This document shows positions 8,162 to 17,202 of a DNA stretch of 64,000 nt, piece by piece. A program made the position numbers and the translations under genes. The notes beneath the pieces were generated by a model, which saw only the letters and a list, made by a program, of their open reading frames with translations, did no database searches and had not been told where the DNA came from. The DNA comes from CAYNRE01 sp964399535. Lineage in GTDB: Bacteria > Planctomycetota > Planctomycetia > Pirellulales > CAYNRE01. Numbering within the stretch: the stretch's first letter is position 1; every line of letters starts with the position of its first letter. The stretch lies in NCBI GenBank assembly GCA_964399535.1, contig CAYNRE010000028.1, forward strand, positions 1 through 64,000, given 5' to 3'.

Positions 8162-8529
8162 GCTTGCAGATGGCCACCAGGGGGGGTGGCCGACAAGCTG
8201 GCCATGATACCAGAAGCCTCCCGGCCACCAAGTGCCGCGGCAGCGCCTTGGGCGCGCTCGCAGAGTTGGGCGCACCAGAAGAACCGAGCCCGGCGGCCGG
8301 AGATTAACCGCGGCCAGATGGCTTCAACTCGGCCGATTGGCTTTTCTTGGTTATCGAAGCACGCCTGACGCCCGAAAAAACCTCGGGTAAAGGCAAAAAA
8401 TAGAGCGTCGGCACCTGGCTACCGACGGGCGGGAGCCCTGTGCCGACGCTTGCCTGATCTGGGCCATGCAAGGTCAACCATGCCGAGGCCATGCCGGCTC
8501 AGACCAGCCTACGCGCGACGACCGGCGGG
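8162..8529. other. intergenic stretch with terminator and leader
   Basis: Between the polyprenyl synthetase start and the 3' end of the next minus-strand gene. It holds the terminator listed separately and, presumably, the promoter of the 8161-3204 run. A second small hairpin, CCCGA / TCGGG (8371-8387), is nearby. No believable ORF. Confidence 0.7.
8395..8449 (-). terminator. Rho-independent terminator after the small secreted protein gene
   Basis: A perfect 10-bp inverted repeat, GCGTCGGCAC (8405-8414) and GTGCCGACGC (8440-8449), separated by 25 bases. On the minus strand the stem is followed by TCTATTTTTTG (the A-run is at 8395-8400). It sits 80 bases beyond the stop of the gene at 8530-8796, in the right orientation. 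Confidence 0.75.
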
Positions 8530-8796
8530 CTAGTTGCGGTACCGGCGCGGATCCCCCTTGGGATACATGTAGTTGGGCATCCGCCAGTTGCCTCCTCGGT
8601 ACAAATACGGTCCGCCAAACCCATAGTTGAAATTCGACGAGCCCGAGTACGAATAGCTGCGCCGCGTGCGGCGAGGCGCCGCGGTCGTGGAAACGGGCCG
8701 GGTTTGCACACCGTTGCCCGCCGGCGCCGCCCGACCCAGATCGGTCAGCAGCCCCAACCCCAAAAGTGCAATGCTCAACACCAACCAGCGAGACAT
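8530..8796 (-). CDS. small secreted Tyr/Ser/Gly-rich protein
   Basis: An 88-residue protein with no family I recognise. Residues 1-~25 (MSRWLVLSIALLGLGLLTDL) form a signal peptide with a probable cut after GRAAPA. The mature part is basic and low in complexity: an Arg/Thr stretch, then Tyr/Ser/Asn/Gly-rich sequence and a C-terminal NYMYPKGDPRRYRN. The start is well supported: GAGGAGGAG lies about nine bases before the ATG at 8796, and a terminator follows the gene. It is monocistronic. Short Tyr/Gly-rich exported proteins of this kind are common and uncharacterised in planctomycetes. Confidence 0.7.
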   Translation of the reverse strand: MSRWLVLSIALLGLGLLTDLGRAAPAGNGVQTRPVSTTAAPRRTRRSYSYSGSSNFNYGFGGPYLYRGGNWRMPNYMYPKGDPRRYRN

Positions 8797-9237
8797 GGCT
8801 GACTCCTCCTCAAGTACGATCGGAAGCGGGCGCCCATCCAGCGGCCCCCAATAGCCGCCTTTTGGCGCACGCGCCATCGAGCCCCCCGCGAAAACCTTGG
8901 GAAAGCCTCCCCCGGTTCTTCGGTGGCGGTCGTTGCGCCACGGAAGTAAACCCAACCGGAACCGCCCCCTCCCCAGTAATCTACGTCCGCCAACCCGAAA
9001 TCGATTGGTAACTGTCGATTAAGTAACCGCCAGCACCCTTCGACGGGCAGCCGGTTGAAGAAGGCACCGCCACCGGGGGCGTGCCGCCGCTAAGTCGGTC
9101 AAGATAGCCAAACCGCGGTCGAGCACACGCACATCGTACGTGAAGCGTGTTACAGCCCCAAGCCAACGGCCAGAGCACCGCGGCGCCCGGCTCGTCGCTA
9201 CCGCTGGCCCAAATCGCCCTGGTCGCGGTGGGGCGGC
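8797..9237. other. intergenic stretch, nothing identified
   Basis: 441 bases between the small secreted protein and the 3' end of the metalloprotease gene. The 9001-9030 part is somewhat AT-richer and may belong to the promoter of the 8796 gene. I see no convincing ORF, RNA or repeat. Confidence 0.6.
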
Positions 9238-10098
9238 TCAGTCGGGGTACACCGCGCCGGTCAGGTGCACACCTGCGATGCGCGAGAGCGTGGGGCCAGT
9301 TTCGAGCGATCGGCGCCAGCGGCGCTCCAGTTCGGCGGAATCGCTGATCCGATAGTGGGCGCGGAGCGATTCGGTATAGCCCAAACGGTTCGCATCGACC
9401 AGGAAATCGAGTAGCTGTCGCGGCGTTCCCTCGGCCATCAGAAAGCTGACCAGCGAGGCCGACTGGCCATAGAACAGACCGCGCTGATTGCCGAAGGCCA
9501 ACTCGTCGCGCCCCAGCAGGTCGCTCAATCGGGTTGCGCTGCCGGAAGTCAGGGCCCGTTCCAGGTGGCGGCGGTACTCGCTTTGCTTTTCCGGAGGGTC
9601 GGCCAATACGGCCAGGCCCTCGTCGGCCCAGCGCGGCGGATCGGCCTCGACAAATCGTTCGGCCACCACCACGTGCGTCAGCTCGTGAGGAACGGTGTGC
9701 CGCAAAGGATCGGGCACGTCGCCGCGCAGGTCGAGCCGCCGCAGGCTGATGCCCTGGTCGCCATAGCTGACCGTGGCACAGCCCAGGGTTTGCTCGCCAC
9801 CACGCCCGACCGCTTGGAAGTAGCTACCTGGCCGGGCGTGGAACACCACGTGGCACGGTTCGGGCCAGGGGTCCAGATTCGCGCCCAACCAATGCTCGCA
9901 GAGCACCCGGCGCAGCCGCTCGCACTCCTCGGCAATGTCGCGTGGACGCCGCGGGGACTGGCAGCACACGCGGAAATTTTGAGACCGATAGACCCGCCAG
10001 CCGCGGATTTCTTCCCAGTCGTCGGCCGCCGGAACCCAGGACTGGCTCAAGCGGAGAACCACAAGGACCAAGAACCCGCGCAAGAGACCTGTTCGCAT
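9238..10098 (-). CDS. secreted HExxH metalloprotease-like protein (peptidase MA-like)
   Basis: A 286-residue exported protein. Residues 1-~25 (MRTGLLRGFLVLVVLRLSQS) are a signal peptide. The zinc motif HELTH is at 138-142 and the third ligand glutamate, E160, is in RWADEGLAVLAD, which is the gluzincin (peptidase MA) arrangement. Before it comes a DPLRHTVP segment typical of these families. Downstream, GLFYGQSASLVSFL and a helical end match the Peptidase_MA_2-type layout. Substrate unknown. The ATG at 10098 is favoured because AGGTGG lies about nine bases upstream; an in-frame ATG at 10107 would overlap that site. The gene stands alone. Confidence 0.75.
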   Translation of the reverse strand: MRTGLLRGFLVLVVLRLSQSWVPAADDWEEIRGWRVYRSQNFRVCCQSPRRPRDIAEECERLRRVLCEHWLGANLDPWPEPCHVVFHARPGSYFQAVGRGGEQTLGCATVSYGDQGISLRRLDLRGDVPDPLRHTVPHELTHVVVAERFVEADPPRWADEGLAVLADPPEKQSEYRRHLERALTSGSATRLSDLLGRDELAFGNQRGLFYGQSASLVSFLMAEGTPRQLLDFLVDANRLGYTESLRAHYRISDSAELERRWRRSLETGPTLSRIAGVHLTGAVYPD

Positions 10099-10209
10099 GG
10101 CATCCATCCACCTGGAAAGGGGGCGGCTCGCGATAGGCACCGCCCTACCGGGAGAACGTCCCATGCCAGTTGCGTGCCAAGTGTCGCGCGGGCGCTCATC
10201 GGATTGCCT

Positions 10210-10236
10210 CTAACTACCGTTTCTGAAAACAGTTAG
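10210..10236. promoter_or_regulatory. inverted repeat upstream of the metalloprotease gene
   Basis: CTAACT (10210-10215) pairs with AGTTAG (10231-10236), and an inner GTTT/AAAC pair continues the stem after a three-base bulge, with loop CTGA. It lies 112-138 bases upstream of the start at 10098. It may be an operator or a leader hairpin. The rest of 10099-10648 (550 bases between divergent genes) holds no ORF I would support and presumably both promoters. Confidence 0.35.
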
Positions 10237-10648
10237 GCGAGGGGAAGATCGCCCGACTCTCCGCCGTTCCGCGGCGACCTTGCCCGGAGGCGTGGCAGGC
10301 GCTGCCCAAGAGCCGGGCCCCACGTCGTTAAGCGGAGCCCCCCACTCTGGTCTCGCGGACCAAAGCGAAACCCGTTGCGGCCCCGCCCGCCGGTGGCGAG
10401 CCGCAGGCGGACCGAGGCCCGGTCCACGGGCAGTTCGGGCAAGCGCTTACCCCGGCTTGGTGGTTTGGCCGCCGTGAAACCGCCGGATCAGCGCTTCCCG
10501 ACGCCTCCGGCCGGCGATTGAGACTGGCTCGCCGCCACGGTCAGGATGGCAGCCCCCCGGCGGCTTTGTTACGATAGGGCTCGCGCGGAAATCTCGCCGC
10601 GGGTATCGCCCTTGTTTCCCCGTGGAACGCAGTCCGGGAGAGCACCTG

Positions 10649-11245
10649 ATGTCGCACGGCAAACGCTGGTTTTCTCTGGCCCTTTTCGTCGGCGGCTTGA
10701 CGCTGGCGCCGACCGCCGCATGGGCCCACCCAGGCCATCCGGGGCACGACTTCGCCAGCGGCTGGCTGCACCCACTATCGGGCTGGGATCACCTGCTGGC
10801 CATGGTTGCGGTGGGGCTCTTGGGCGTACGGCTGGGTGGCCGTGCGCTGTGGATGCTACCGGCGACTTTCCTCGTGAGCATGCTCGCCGGAGGGCTGCTG
10901 GCCGCGGCTGGGCTGGCGCTGCCCGGCGTGGAGATCGGCATCCTGGCTTCGGTCGTGGTGCTGGGGCTGTTGGTGGCCTCGACCTGGATCGTGCGGCTGC
11001 CAGCGGCGGTGGGAATTGTCGCTGCGTTCGCCCTGCTGCATGGCTACGCCCACGCCGCCGAAATGGTTGCGGGGGGCTCGCTGAGCGGATACGCGGCGGG
11101 CTTTCTGGCGGCCACGGCAGTGTTGCACGCCAGCGCGATTGCCGCGGGGCTATTGCTTTGCCGTTGGCTCTCGCAATGGAGCGTGCAACTGGCGGGCGGC
11201 GCCATTTGCGGCTTGGGCGCTTGGCTCACGCTGGGCGCGTTCTAA
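10649..11245 (+). CDS. hupE: HupE/UreJ family membrane protein
   Basis: A 198-residue multi-pass membrane protein. A signal-like first segment ends AAWA, followed by the histidine-rich HPGHPGHDFASGWLHPLSGWDHLLAM, the hallmark of HupE/UreJ, thought to be a nickel or cobalt entry protein tied to hydrogenase or urease. About six hydrophobic segments follow, with FALLHGYAHAAEM in the middle. The start at 10649 has GGGAG eight bases upstream. No hydrogenase, urease or cobalamin gene is in this window, so its metal and partner enzyme remain open. I looked for a cobalamin riboswitch upstream and saw none. Confidence 0.85.
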   Translation: MSHGKRWFSLALFVGGLTLAPTAAWAHPGHPGHDFASGWLHPLSGWDHLLAMVAVGLLGVRLGGRALWMLPATFLVSMLAGGLLAAAGLALPGVEIGILASVVVLGLLVASTWIVRLPAAVGIVAAFALLHGYAHAAEMVAGGSLSGYAAGFLAATAVLHASAIAAGLLLCRWLSQWSVQLAGGAICGLGAWLTLGAF

Positions 11246-11338
11246 GCCGGGGCACCCCGCCGCCGAGGCCCGCTGGCCGGCTCGCTCTCATCCAGGGCCG
11301 CCGCAGCCCGGCTCCAGGCAACCGCGCGCCGGTGCGAG

Positions 11339-12175
11339 TTATTCCCACAGGCGCTTCCAGTAGCGCAAGTCCTCGGCCGACTGCTCGAGCAATTCGGGCG
11401 TGCTGAGACGGCGAAAGCTGCTCTCTCCCTTGTATTCGCTATGCAGCGAAACCAGGCCGTCGTAGCCAAGCTGGCGCAGGTAGCCCACGAACTCGGGTAG
11501 CGGCGCCTGGCCGTCGGCCAGGGGGCAGTACTCCCAGCGGTAGCGCTGCTGCCCGCGGGTGTCGCGCTCGGCCGGCAGCCAACGAAAGTTCTTCACCCCC
11601 ACCAGGGCAAGCCAGGGAGCTAACAGATCGAGCCCGAGTTCCCAGCCGTTGCGTCCCCCTTCGATCGTCATGTGCATGGGGTCGACATACGCCCCCACGT
11701 CGCCGGGATCGAAATCCTTGAGCACCAGGTACAGCAGCGGACCGCCCGAGGCCACGTACCGGCCGCTATGACAATGAACGCAGGGCAGTACCTGGTAGCG
11801 TCGCCCCAGAGCGATCAGCCCCTGGAGTTGCCGGCGCGCGCTGTCGACCTGGGCAGCGAGCGAACCAAACGGCTGGTAGTCCCAGTAACCCAGCTTGAGC
11901 TTGCGAGCGCCGTAATGCGCGGCGGCTGCGAAGATCGATTCCGCCTCGGGGCTCTCGACCGAACTGAGGGCGGTCGACACCATGGGAATCGAAAGCCCCG
12001 CGGCCCGGGCCGTTTGCGCGGCTTGGGCCAACCCCATTTCGGCCTGCTCGGGCAAGACATGGCCACCGGGCCGGAGGGTCAGGTCTAAACCATCGAACCC
12101 AGCCTGGCGCGCGCCGGCACAGGCATCTTCGATCGACAGATCGGCCAGGTTGTCGGTGAACAGCACGGTCTGCAT
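11339..12175 (-). CDS. sugar phosphate isomerase/epimerase-like TIM barrel protein
   Basis: A 278-residue protein of the xylose isomerase-like TIM barrel superfamily. Probable divalent-metal ligands are the histidine of CVHCHSG, the Asp/His of YVDPMHMTIEGG and the glutamate of SLHSEYKG. Family members isomerise or epimerise sugars, keto-sugars or inositols. It lacks the export signal its neighbours have. The gene starts 54 bases after the exported Gfo/Idh/MocA oxidoreductase gene on the same strand and ends the catabolic cluster that begins at 20199. This pairing of oxidoreductase and isomerase is frequent in sugar and inositol pathways. Confidence 0.85.
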   Translation of the reverse strand: MQTVLFTDNLADLSIEDACAGARQAGFDGLDLTLRPGGHVLPEQAEMGLAQAAQTARAAGLSIPMVSTALSSVESPEAESIFAAAAHYGARKLKLGYWDYQPFGSLAAQVDSARRQLQGLIALGRRYQVLPCVHCHSGRYVASGGPLLYLVLKDFDPGDVGAYVDPMHMTIEGGRNGWELGLDLLAPWLALVGVKNFRWLPAERDTRGQQRYRWEYCPLADGQAPLPEFVGYLRQLGYDGLVSLHSEYKGESSFRRLSTPELLEQSAEDLRYWKRLWE

Positions 12176-12229
12176 GCCGGCCTCGCTCGGATCGCCGCCG
12201 TTATCGATTGACCTTACCAGCGCACCGCG

Positions 12230-13540
12230 TCAAACCGCCGAGGGCACTGCCCAGTGGCCCCCTTGGTAGTCGCGCCCGAGAAGCTTTCCAGCCTCTTCGT
12301 CCCCCAGCATTTGCTCGCTGGCCGGATCGAAGTGCAGCACGCGGCCTAGACGGCTGGCGATATTTCCCAAATGGCAGAGCGCCGCCGAGAGATGGCCGAT
12401 CTCGATATCGGCCAGGGGCAGCTCGCCGCTCCGGATCGAGGCCAGGAAATTGCGATGGTGTTCGGGCCCCAGCGGCAAACCTGCCATCGATTGCCGAGGT
12501 TCGCTCTTAGGGCCGAAGAGCTGCCAGCCGTTCCGCTTGCCGAGCACCAGGTAGCCGTCGGTGCCGTAGAAGGCGTTGCCGTTTTCATGGCCTTCGAGCA
12601 GGTAGGGGGTCCAGATTCGCATCTCGTAAATGAGTTGCTTGGGCCGCCCTCCGTTCTCGGCCGCGTAATCGAACACGGCAAGCTGCGTGTCGGGGAACTG
12701 CTGGTCGTCGTCGAAATAAAGTTTGGTGCCGCTGGCCGTGATGCGCGAGGGGTGCGTGGTTACGCCCAGGCCCCAGCGGGCAATGTCTACCTCGTGCACG
12801 CCATCGTTGCCCAGGTCGCCGGTGCCAAAGGCATACCACCAATGCCAGTTGTAGTGAAACCGGTTGGCCTGAAACGGAACGTGCGGTGCCGGGCCCAACC
12901 AAAGATCGTAGTCCACGCCCTCCGGCGGATCGCTCGGCTGGGCATGGCCGATATTGCCGCGCCGCTGGCAGTTCCAGGCCTTGGCCACGAGCACTTCGCC
13001 GATGGCCCCTTGACGCAGAAGGTCGATGGCGGCCAACAAGTGGGGCCCGCTCCGCGATTGGGTGCCCACCTGCACCACCCGCTTGGCCCGCCGGGCCGCT
13101 TCGACCATCAGCCGTCCTTCGCGCACATTGTGTGCGCACGGCTTTTCGACATACACGTGCTTGCCAGCCGCCAGGGCCAATAGCGTCGCCGGACCGTGCC
13201 AATGGTCGGGCGTGGCGACCAGCACGGCGTCGATCGCCGGGTCGTCGAGAATGCGCCGCAAATCCTTCTCAATGCGCGGCGCCGCGCCGGCGATCTCGCT
13301 GACTTCCCGGGCCGCCTCCGCCGAGCGCTGCGGGTCGACGTCGCACACCGCCGCCAATCGAACGCCTTCGATCGCGGCAAACGATCGGGTCAGCGCGCGG
13401 CCTTGCCCGCCGCAGCCGATCGTGGCCAGGGTCAACTGCTCGCCGGCCGCCCGGGCCGCCGAACTGGTCGGCGCGGCGCTTGCCGCCAGCACTCCCAGAG
13501 CCGCGGAGCCCAAGAATTCGCGTCGCGACGGTGCATTCAT
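12230..13540 (-). CDS. Tat-exported Gfo/Idh/MocA family oxidoreductase
   Basis: A 436-residue protein. A twin-arginine signal (SRREFLGSAALGVLA) is followed by a Rossmann domain starting LATIGCGGQGRALT, then VATPDHWHG, the EKPCAHN motif with the catalytic-type lysine, and a C-terminal alpha/beta domain with FGTGDLGNDGVHEVDIARW. Members use tightly held NAD(P) to oxidise or reduce sugars, glycosides or inositols. Planctomycetes have large numbers of Tat-exported copies of unknown substrate. It lies 84 bases downstream of the giant heme-binding protein gene and 54 bases upstream of the isomerase gene. Confidence 0.9.
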   Translation of the reverse strand: MNAPSRREFLGSAALGVLAASAAPTSSAARAAGEQLTLATIGCGGQGRALTRSFAAIEGVRLAAVCDVDPQRSAEAAREVSEIAGAAPRIEKDLRRILDDPAIDAVLVATPDHWHGPATLLALAAGKHVYVEKPCAHNVREGRLMVEAARRAKRVVQVGTQSRSGPHLLAAIDLLRQGAIGEVLVAKAWNCQRRGNIGHAQPSDPPEGVDYDLWLGPAPHVPFQANRFHYNWHWWYAFGTGDLGNDGVHEVDIARWGLGVTTHPSRITASGTKLYFDDDQQFPDTQLAVFDYAAENGGRPKQLIYEMRIWTPYLLEGHENGNAFYGTDGYLVLGKRNGWQLFGPKSEPRQSMAGLPLGPEHHRNFLASIRSGELPLADIEIGHLSAALCHLGNIASRLGRVLHFDPASEQMLGDEEAGKLLGRDYQGGHWAVPSAV

Positions 13541-13624
13541 GGCGGTTCCCCCCCAATCCTTCGTTCGCCGTACCCAAAGAAGAATGTGCGCGGCTCGCCA
13601 ACGGCAAACCCGGCGCGGAAATGG

Positions 13625-16600
13625 CTACTCGGTTCGCAATTGAACCCCCTGCTCGGTCTCGATCTCAAGCGACAATCCGCCCGGCCCGGAACGGTTCTCC
13701 ACCTTGATCAGCAGGGCGTTGCGGCCCGTGCGAAGCACCAACGGAATCTCGTCGCGCTGGCTGAGCAAAGCCCGCTGGGTGTCGTTCTCGTGAACCAGTG
13801 CCCCGTCGTGCCAGAGCTTCACGCCGTCGTCGCTGCGCAACCCAAGGCGGGCAGGCTGCTCGGCGGGACTTTCGATCCAGGTAAAAAAGTAATGCGTAAC
13901 TCGGTCGCCGCGAATGCCGTGAGCCTGGTCCCAAGCCACGGTGTCGACCGCCCAAACCTGCTCCAGCGGCTCGGCGGCCACCAGCTCCCAATGGCCCGGC
14001 GGCCCCGCCAACCCCGTCAGCTCGGCGGCAAAATCGGGCTGGCCGGGGTTCAGCTCGGCGACAAAGCTGGCGGCCAGGCCCGATTGTCGCCCGTTGTCGA
14101 ACGGGCCAGCGATGCGCCACCGCACCACCGGCTGCACGGCCTCGCGCAGGCTGCTGAGAAACGCCAGCAAATCGGCCGCGTCTTGCGCGGTTACGTCGCG
14201 AAGCACCAGTTCGGGCATCAGCGACTTGGGCTGGGGGTCGAGCGCCACCACATCGCTAAGCGGCAATCGCACCGCTAGCCCCTGCGCGTCGCGCAGCGTG
14301 ACATGCGTTTCATCTCGATCGACCACAAAGCCCAGGTAAACCTGGCCGCGCTCGGTCTCGGCCAGGTGTGGCACGTACTCGGGTGCCATGGCCCGCGACG
14401 GGTCCAGAATCGTCTCCAACAGCGCGGCACGCTCATACTTGCGGCCGACCTGGCTCAGGTCGGGCCCCAGCGCCCCGCCACGACCTCGCACGCGGTGACA
14501 CTGATGACACTGGGCCGCGGTGCTCTCAAAGAAGATCTGTTCGCCGCGGGCCGGGTCGCCGGTTTGCGCGAGAAGCTGCGCCGCCGAAAACTCGGCGCCC
14601 AGCCGCCGGGGCCGGTCTCCTTCCGGCAAAAAACGCTCGAACAGGCCCCGCACGTGGGCATCGGGGTGCCGCGCCGCGCGCTCCAGAACGCGCCGCTGGC
14701 CCGCCCCGTCCAAGTGCGGAGGAGGCCAGCTGCGCAGCAGCCAGAGCGAGCCAGCCGTGGTCGAAATCAATTCGTCGAACACCGCCTCGCGCACCTGGGC
14801 CGGCAGCCCGGGACTCGCCAGCAGCTCTCCGACCGGTCCCCAGGTTTGAAGCGTGGACAAGGCCTTGAGCGCCGCCTGGCGCACTTCCGGCGCGGGGTCG
14901 GCAACCAGCCGGGCTACTCGCGCGGCCTCGTCGCTGGCTGCCAAACTGGCCAGCGCCCCCAGGGCCGCGGCGCGAATCTCGGGCCGAGCCTGGGCCGATT
15001 CGGCCAACGCGGCCAGCGGTTGAACCAGCTCGGTCGAACCGGCCGCCACCGCCAAGGCAATCGCCTGGGCCTGCAGGTCGGGAACAGCCACCCATTGGGG
15101 CAGCGCCGCGGCCAGTTCGGTCCGATCGCCGAACGATCGCCAAATGCCCGATAGATTGGTCGCCAGCAGTTCCATCGCCAGGCGCCGCAGCTCGCCGCGG
15201 GCCGTCGCGTCGGACGCCAGAGCAAACACGGCCTTGGCCGCATCGTCGCCGGGCTCGCTCGCGAGCGCCAACAAATAAGTCCGCTTCTCCGCGGCATCGC
15301 GGGCGGGATCGGCCAGCCGGCCTGCAAGCAGCGCGGTGGTTTGGCCTGCATCGAGCAATTGGCCCAGGGCGATCTGCCGAGGGCCAAGCTCACCCCCGGC
15401 CGTCAGGGCGGCAAAGAATTCCTGGCGCCGGTCGGCGGCGGCCAGGTTGAGTGCCTCGAGCTGGTAGCGGTCGGTGCCGTCGTAGCTTTGAGCCAGCCGC
15501 AGCCAAAGGGGAACCGCCCGCGCGGCCGGCCAGTGGCGCATGGCCAGCAGCAACTCGCGGCGCACCTCGAGCGAGCCATCCGGGGCCAGCGCGGCCAGTT
15601 GCTCGAGGTATTCCGTGCCGTGGCGGCGCAGAATGCGCACGGCCAGGGCCCGCAGGGTCTCATCCGGATGCGACAGGGTTTTCACCACCGCCTCGCGATG
15701 CGGCGGCCCCAGCCGGTCGAGCACCCACAAGGCCCGGGCACGCTCGTTCGTGTCGTCGGCCTCGACCAGCGGCGCCAGTGCCCCGGCGGCTGCCTCGGCC
15801 TGGCTCAGCAAGGCCTCGCGGGCCAAGAACTGGGTAGCCAGGTTTGGGCTTCCCAGGGCCAGCGCGGCCGTTTCCACATTGGCATAGGGCCCCGGCGGTT
15901 CCCGGCGCTTGGGGCGCCCCGCGGCGGGCACCAGCCGGTATATGCGGCCCTGGTTAGGATTGTTGTAGGCATGCCCTCCCACGCCGCCGTCGTACCAATC
16001 GGCCACGAGCAAGGTTCCGTCGGGCGCGGCACAAATATCGACCGGCCGCACGAAGTCGTCGCCCGATACGGTGAGCGCGGTGCGAATTTCGGCCCGGCGG
16101 CCGTAGCCCCGCGGCTCGTGTGGATACATCCGTACTTCGCGCGGCCCCGGATCGCAATGCCAGGGCTGGTTGCGCCGCTGGGGCCCAAAGGCATCGCCTT
16201 CGTAAAAACACATGCCGGCCGGCGAACCAAAACCGGTGACGAGCGTGCCGGGAACGAAGCCCGGAAGGTGGGCCCGAAAGTGCCAGCCCTCGGCGTAGGG
16301 AATCTCGGGCGCCACGCGGCCGGGCGGACCGCCAAACCAGCCATAATCGCCACCGTCGAGCAGCCAACAGATTCGGGCGCTTTGGTTGCCGTCGTTGTCG
16401 TTGTCGCTCAGATACGCTTCGCCGAGCGAGCTGATCGCCACTTCGTAGGGGTTGCGAAAATTCTGGCACACCAGTTCCAGTTGCGTTCCGTCGAGCTCGC
16501 CGCGCAGCACCCCACCCCAGCGGAAACGAGCCCCTGAGCCGTCGGGTCCCGTCACGTCGAACCCGCCGTCGCCGTGCGACATCCACCACTTGTGGTCGGG

Positions 16601-17149
16601 GCCCAACACCAGGCTATGGGCACCATGGTCGTGGTTAAAGCCGCCAAAACCGGTGAGCAGCTTGGTGGGGGGCCCGTCGGCCCGCAGGTCGCCGTCGCGG
16701 TCTTCATACAGCCACAGGTCGGGGCTCGTGGCCACCAGCACGCGCGAACCAGCCACGCAGATGCTCATGGGACAGTAAACGCCCTCGGCGAACACGGTAA
16801 CCCGGTCGGCTCGGCCATCGCCGTCGGTATCCTCAAGCACCTTGATCCGGTCGGCCGGCGGCTCCTCGGCAAACTTGCGGTAGCGGGTGATCTCGGCCAC
16901 CCAAACCCGGCCCTGGGTATCCACATCGATCGCCGCCGGGTTCTCGACCATTGGCTCGGCGGCGAATAGCTCGACCCGAATGCCCTCGGCCGGACGAAGC
17001 TTGGAAAGCGACTGCTCGGGAGCCAATTGAGCCTGGGCCCCCGCGACGCTTGATACCCAAACCACGCCGAACCAGGCCAGACGGACCAGGAAACGGCCCG
17101 GCTTGCACCCCGTGGTTTTCGGTTCCCGCTGCTCACCCCCGCTGACCAT
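13625..17149 (-). CDS. PVC-type heme-binding membrane-bound dehydrogenase-like protein
   Basis: About 1174 exported residues. After a signal region (~1-40) comes a beta-propeller NHL/SdhB-like domain (LRPAEGIRVELFAAEPM, VLEDTDGDGRADRVTVFAEG, DNDNDGNQ), then ~400 residues of HEAT-like helical repeats, a c-type heme motif CHQCH (plus-strand bases 14495-14509) in a cytochrome domain, and a C-terminal jelly-roll-like domain (residues ~1000-1174) ending KVENRSGPGGLSLEIE. This architecture is restricted largely to planctomycetes and verrucomicrobia; the role is thought to be periplasmic oxidation of carbohydrate-type substrates. The ATG at 17149 has GGGAG nine bases upstream, favoured over the TTG at 17155. 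The gene is 53 bases from the upstream paralogue. Confidence 0.88.
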   Translation of the reverse strand: MVSGGEQREPKTTGCKPGRFLVRLAWFGVVWVSSVAGAQAQLAPEQSLSKLRPAEGIRVELFAAEPMVENPAAIDVDTQGRVWVAEITRYRKFAEEPPADRIKVLEDTDGDGRADRVTVFAEGVYCPMSICVAGSRVLVATSPDLWLYEDRDGDLRADGPPTKLLTGFGGFNHDHGAHSLVLGPDHKWWMSHGDGGFDVTGPDGSGARFRWGGVLRGELDGTQLELVCQNFRNPYEVAISSLGEAYLSDNDNDGNQSARICWLLDGGDYGWFGGPPGRVAPEIPYAEGWHFRAHLPGFVPGTLVTGFGSPAGMCFYEGDAFGPQRRNQPWHCDPGPREVRMYPHEPRGYGRRAEIRTALTVSGDDFVRPVDICAAPDGTLLVADWYDGGVGGHAYNNPNQGRIYRLVPAAGRPKRREPPGPYANVETAALALGSPNLATQFLAREALLSQAEAAAGALAPLVEADDTNERARALWVLDRLGPPHREAVVKTLSHPDETLRALAVRILRRHGTEYLEQLAALAPDGSLEVRRELLLAMRHWPAARAVPLWLRLAQSYDGTDRYQLEALNLAAADRRQEFFAALTAGGELGPRQIALGQLLDAGQTTALLAGRLADPARDAAEKRTYLLALASEPGDDAAKAVFALASDATARGELRRLAMELLATNLSGIWRSFGDRTELAAALPQWVAVPDLQAQAIALAVAAGSTELVQPLAALAESAQARPEIRAAALGALASLAASDEAARVARLVADPAPEVRQAALKALSTLQTWGPVGELLASPGLPAQVREAVFDELISTTAGSLWLLRSWPPPHLDGAGQRRVLERAARHPDAHVRGLFERFLPEGDRPRRLGAEFSAAQLLAQTGDPARGEQIFFESTAAQCHQCHRVRGRGGALGPDLSQVGRKYERAALLETILDPSRAMAPEYVPHLAETERGQVYLGFVVDRDETHVTLRDAQGLAVRLPLSDVVALDPQPKSLMPELVLRDVTAQDAADLLAFLSSLREAVQPVVRWRIAGPFDNGRQSGLAASFVAELNPGQPDFAAELTGLAGPPGHWELVAAEPLEQVWAVDTVAWDQAHGIRGDRVTHYFFTWIESPAEQPARLGLRSDDGVKLWHDGALVHENDTQRALLSQRDEIPLVLRTGRNALLIKVENRSGPGGLSLEIETEQGVQLRTE

Positions 17150-17202
17150 GCGCAATCACTCCCCGTTTGCGACGGTTCCGTCGGCCGTTGGTTCGGGCGT
17201 GA

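Noticed and set aside
10500..10648. Cobalamin riboswitch upstream of the HupE/UreJ gene
   Set aside because: No B12-box-like sequence or long conserved leader could be seen.
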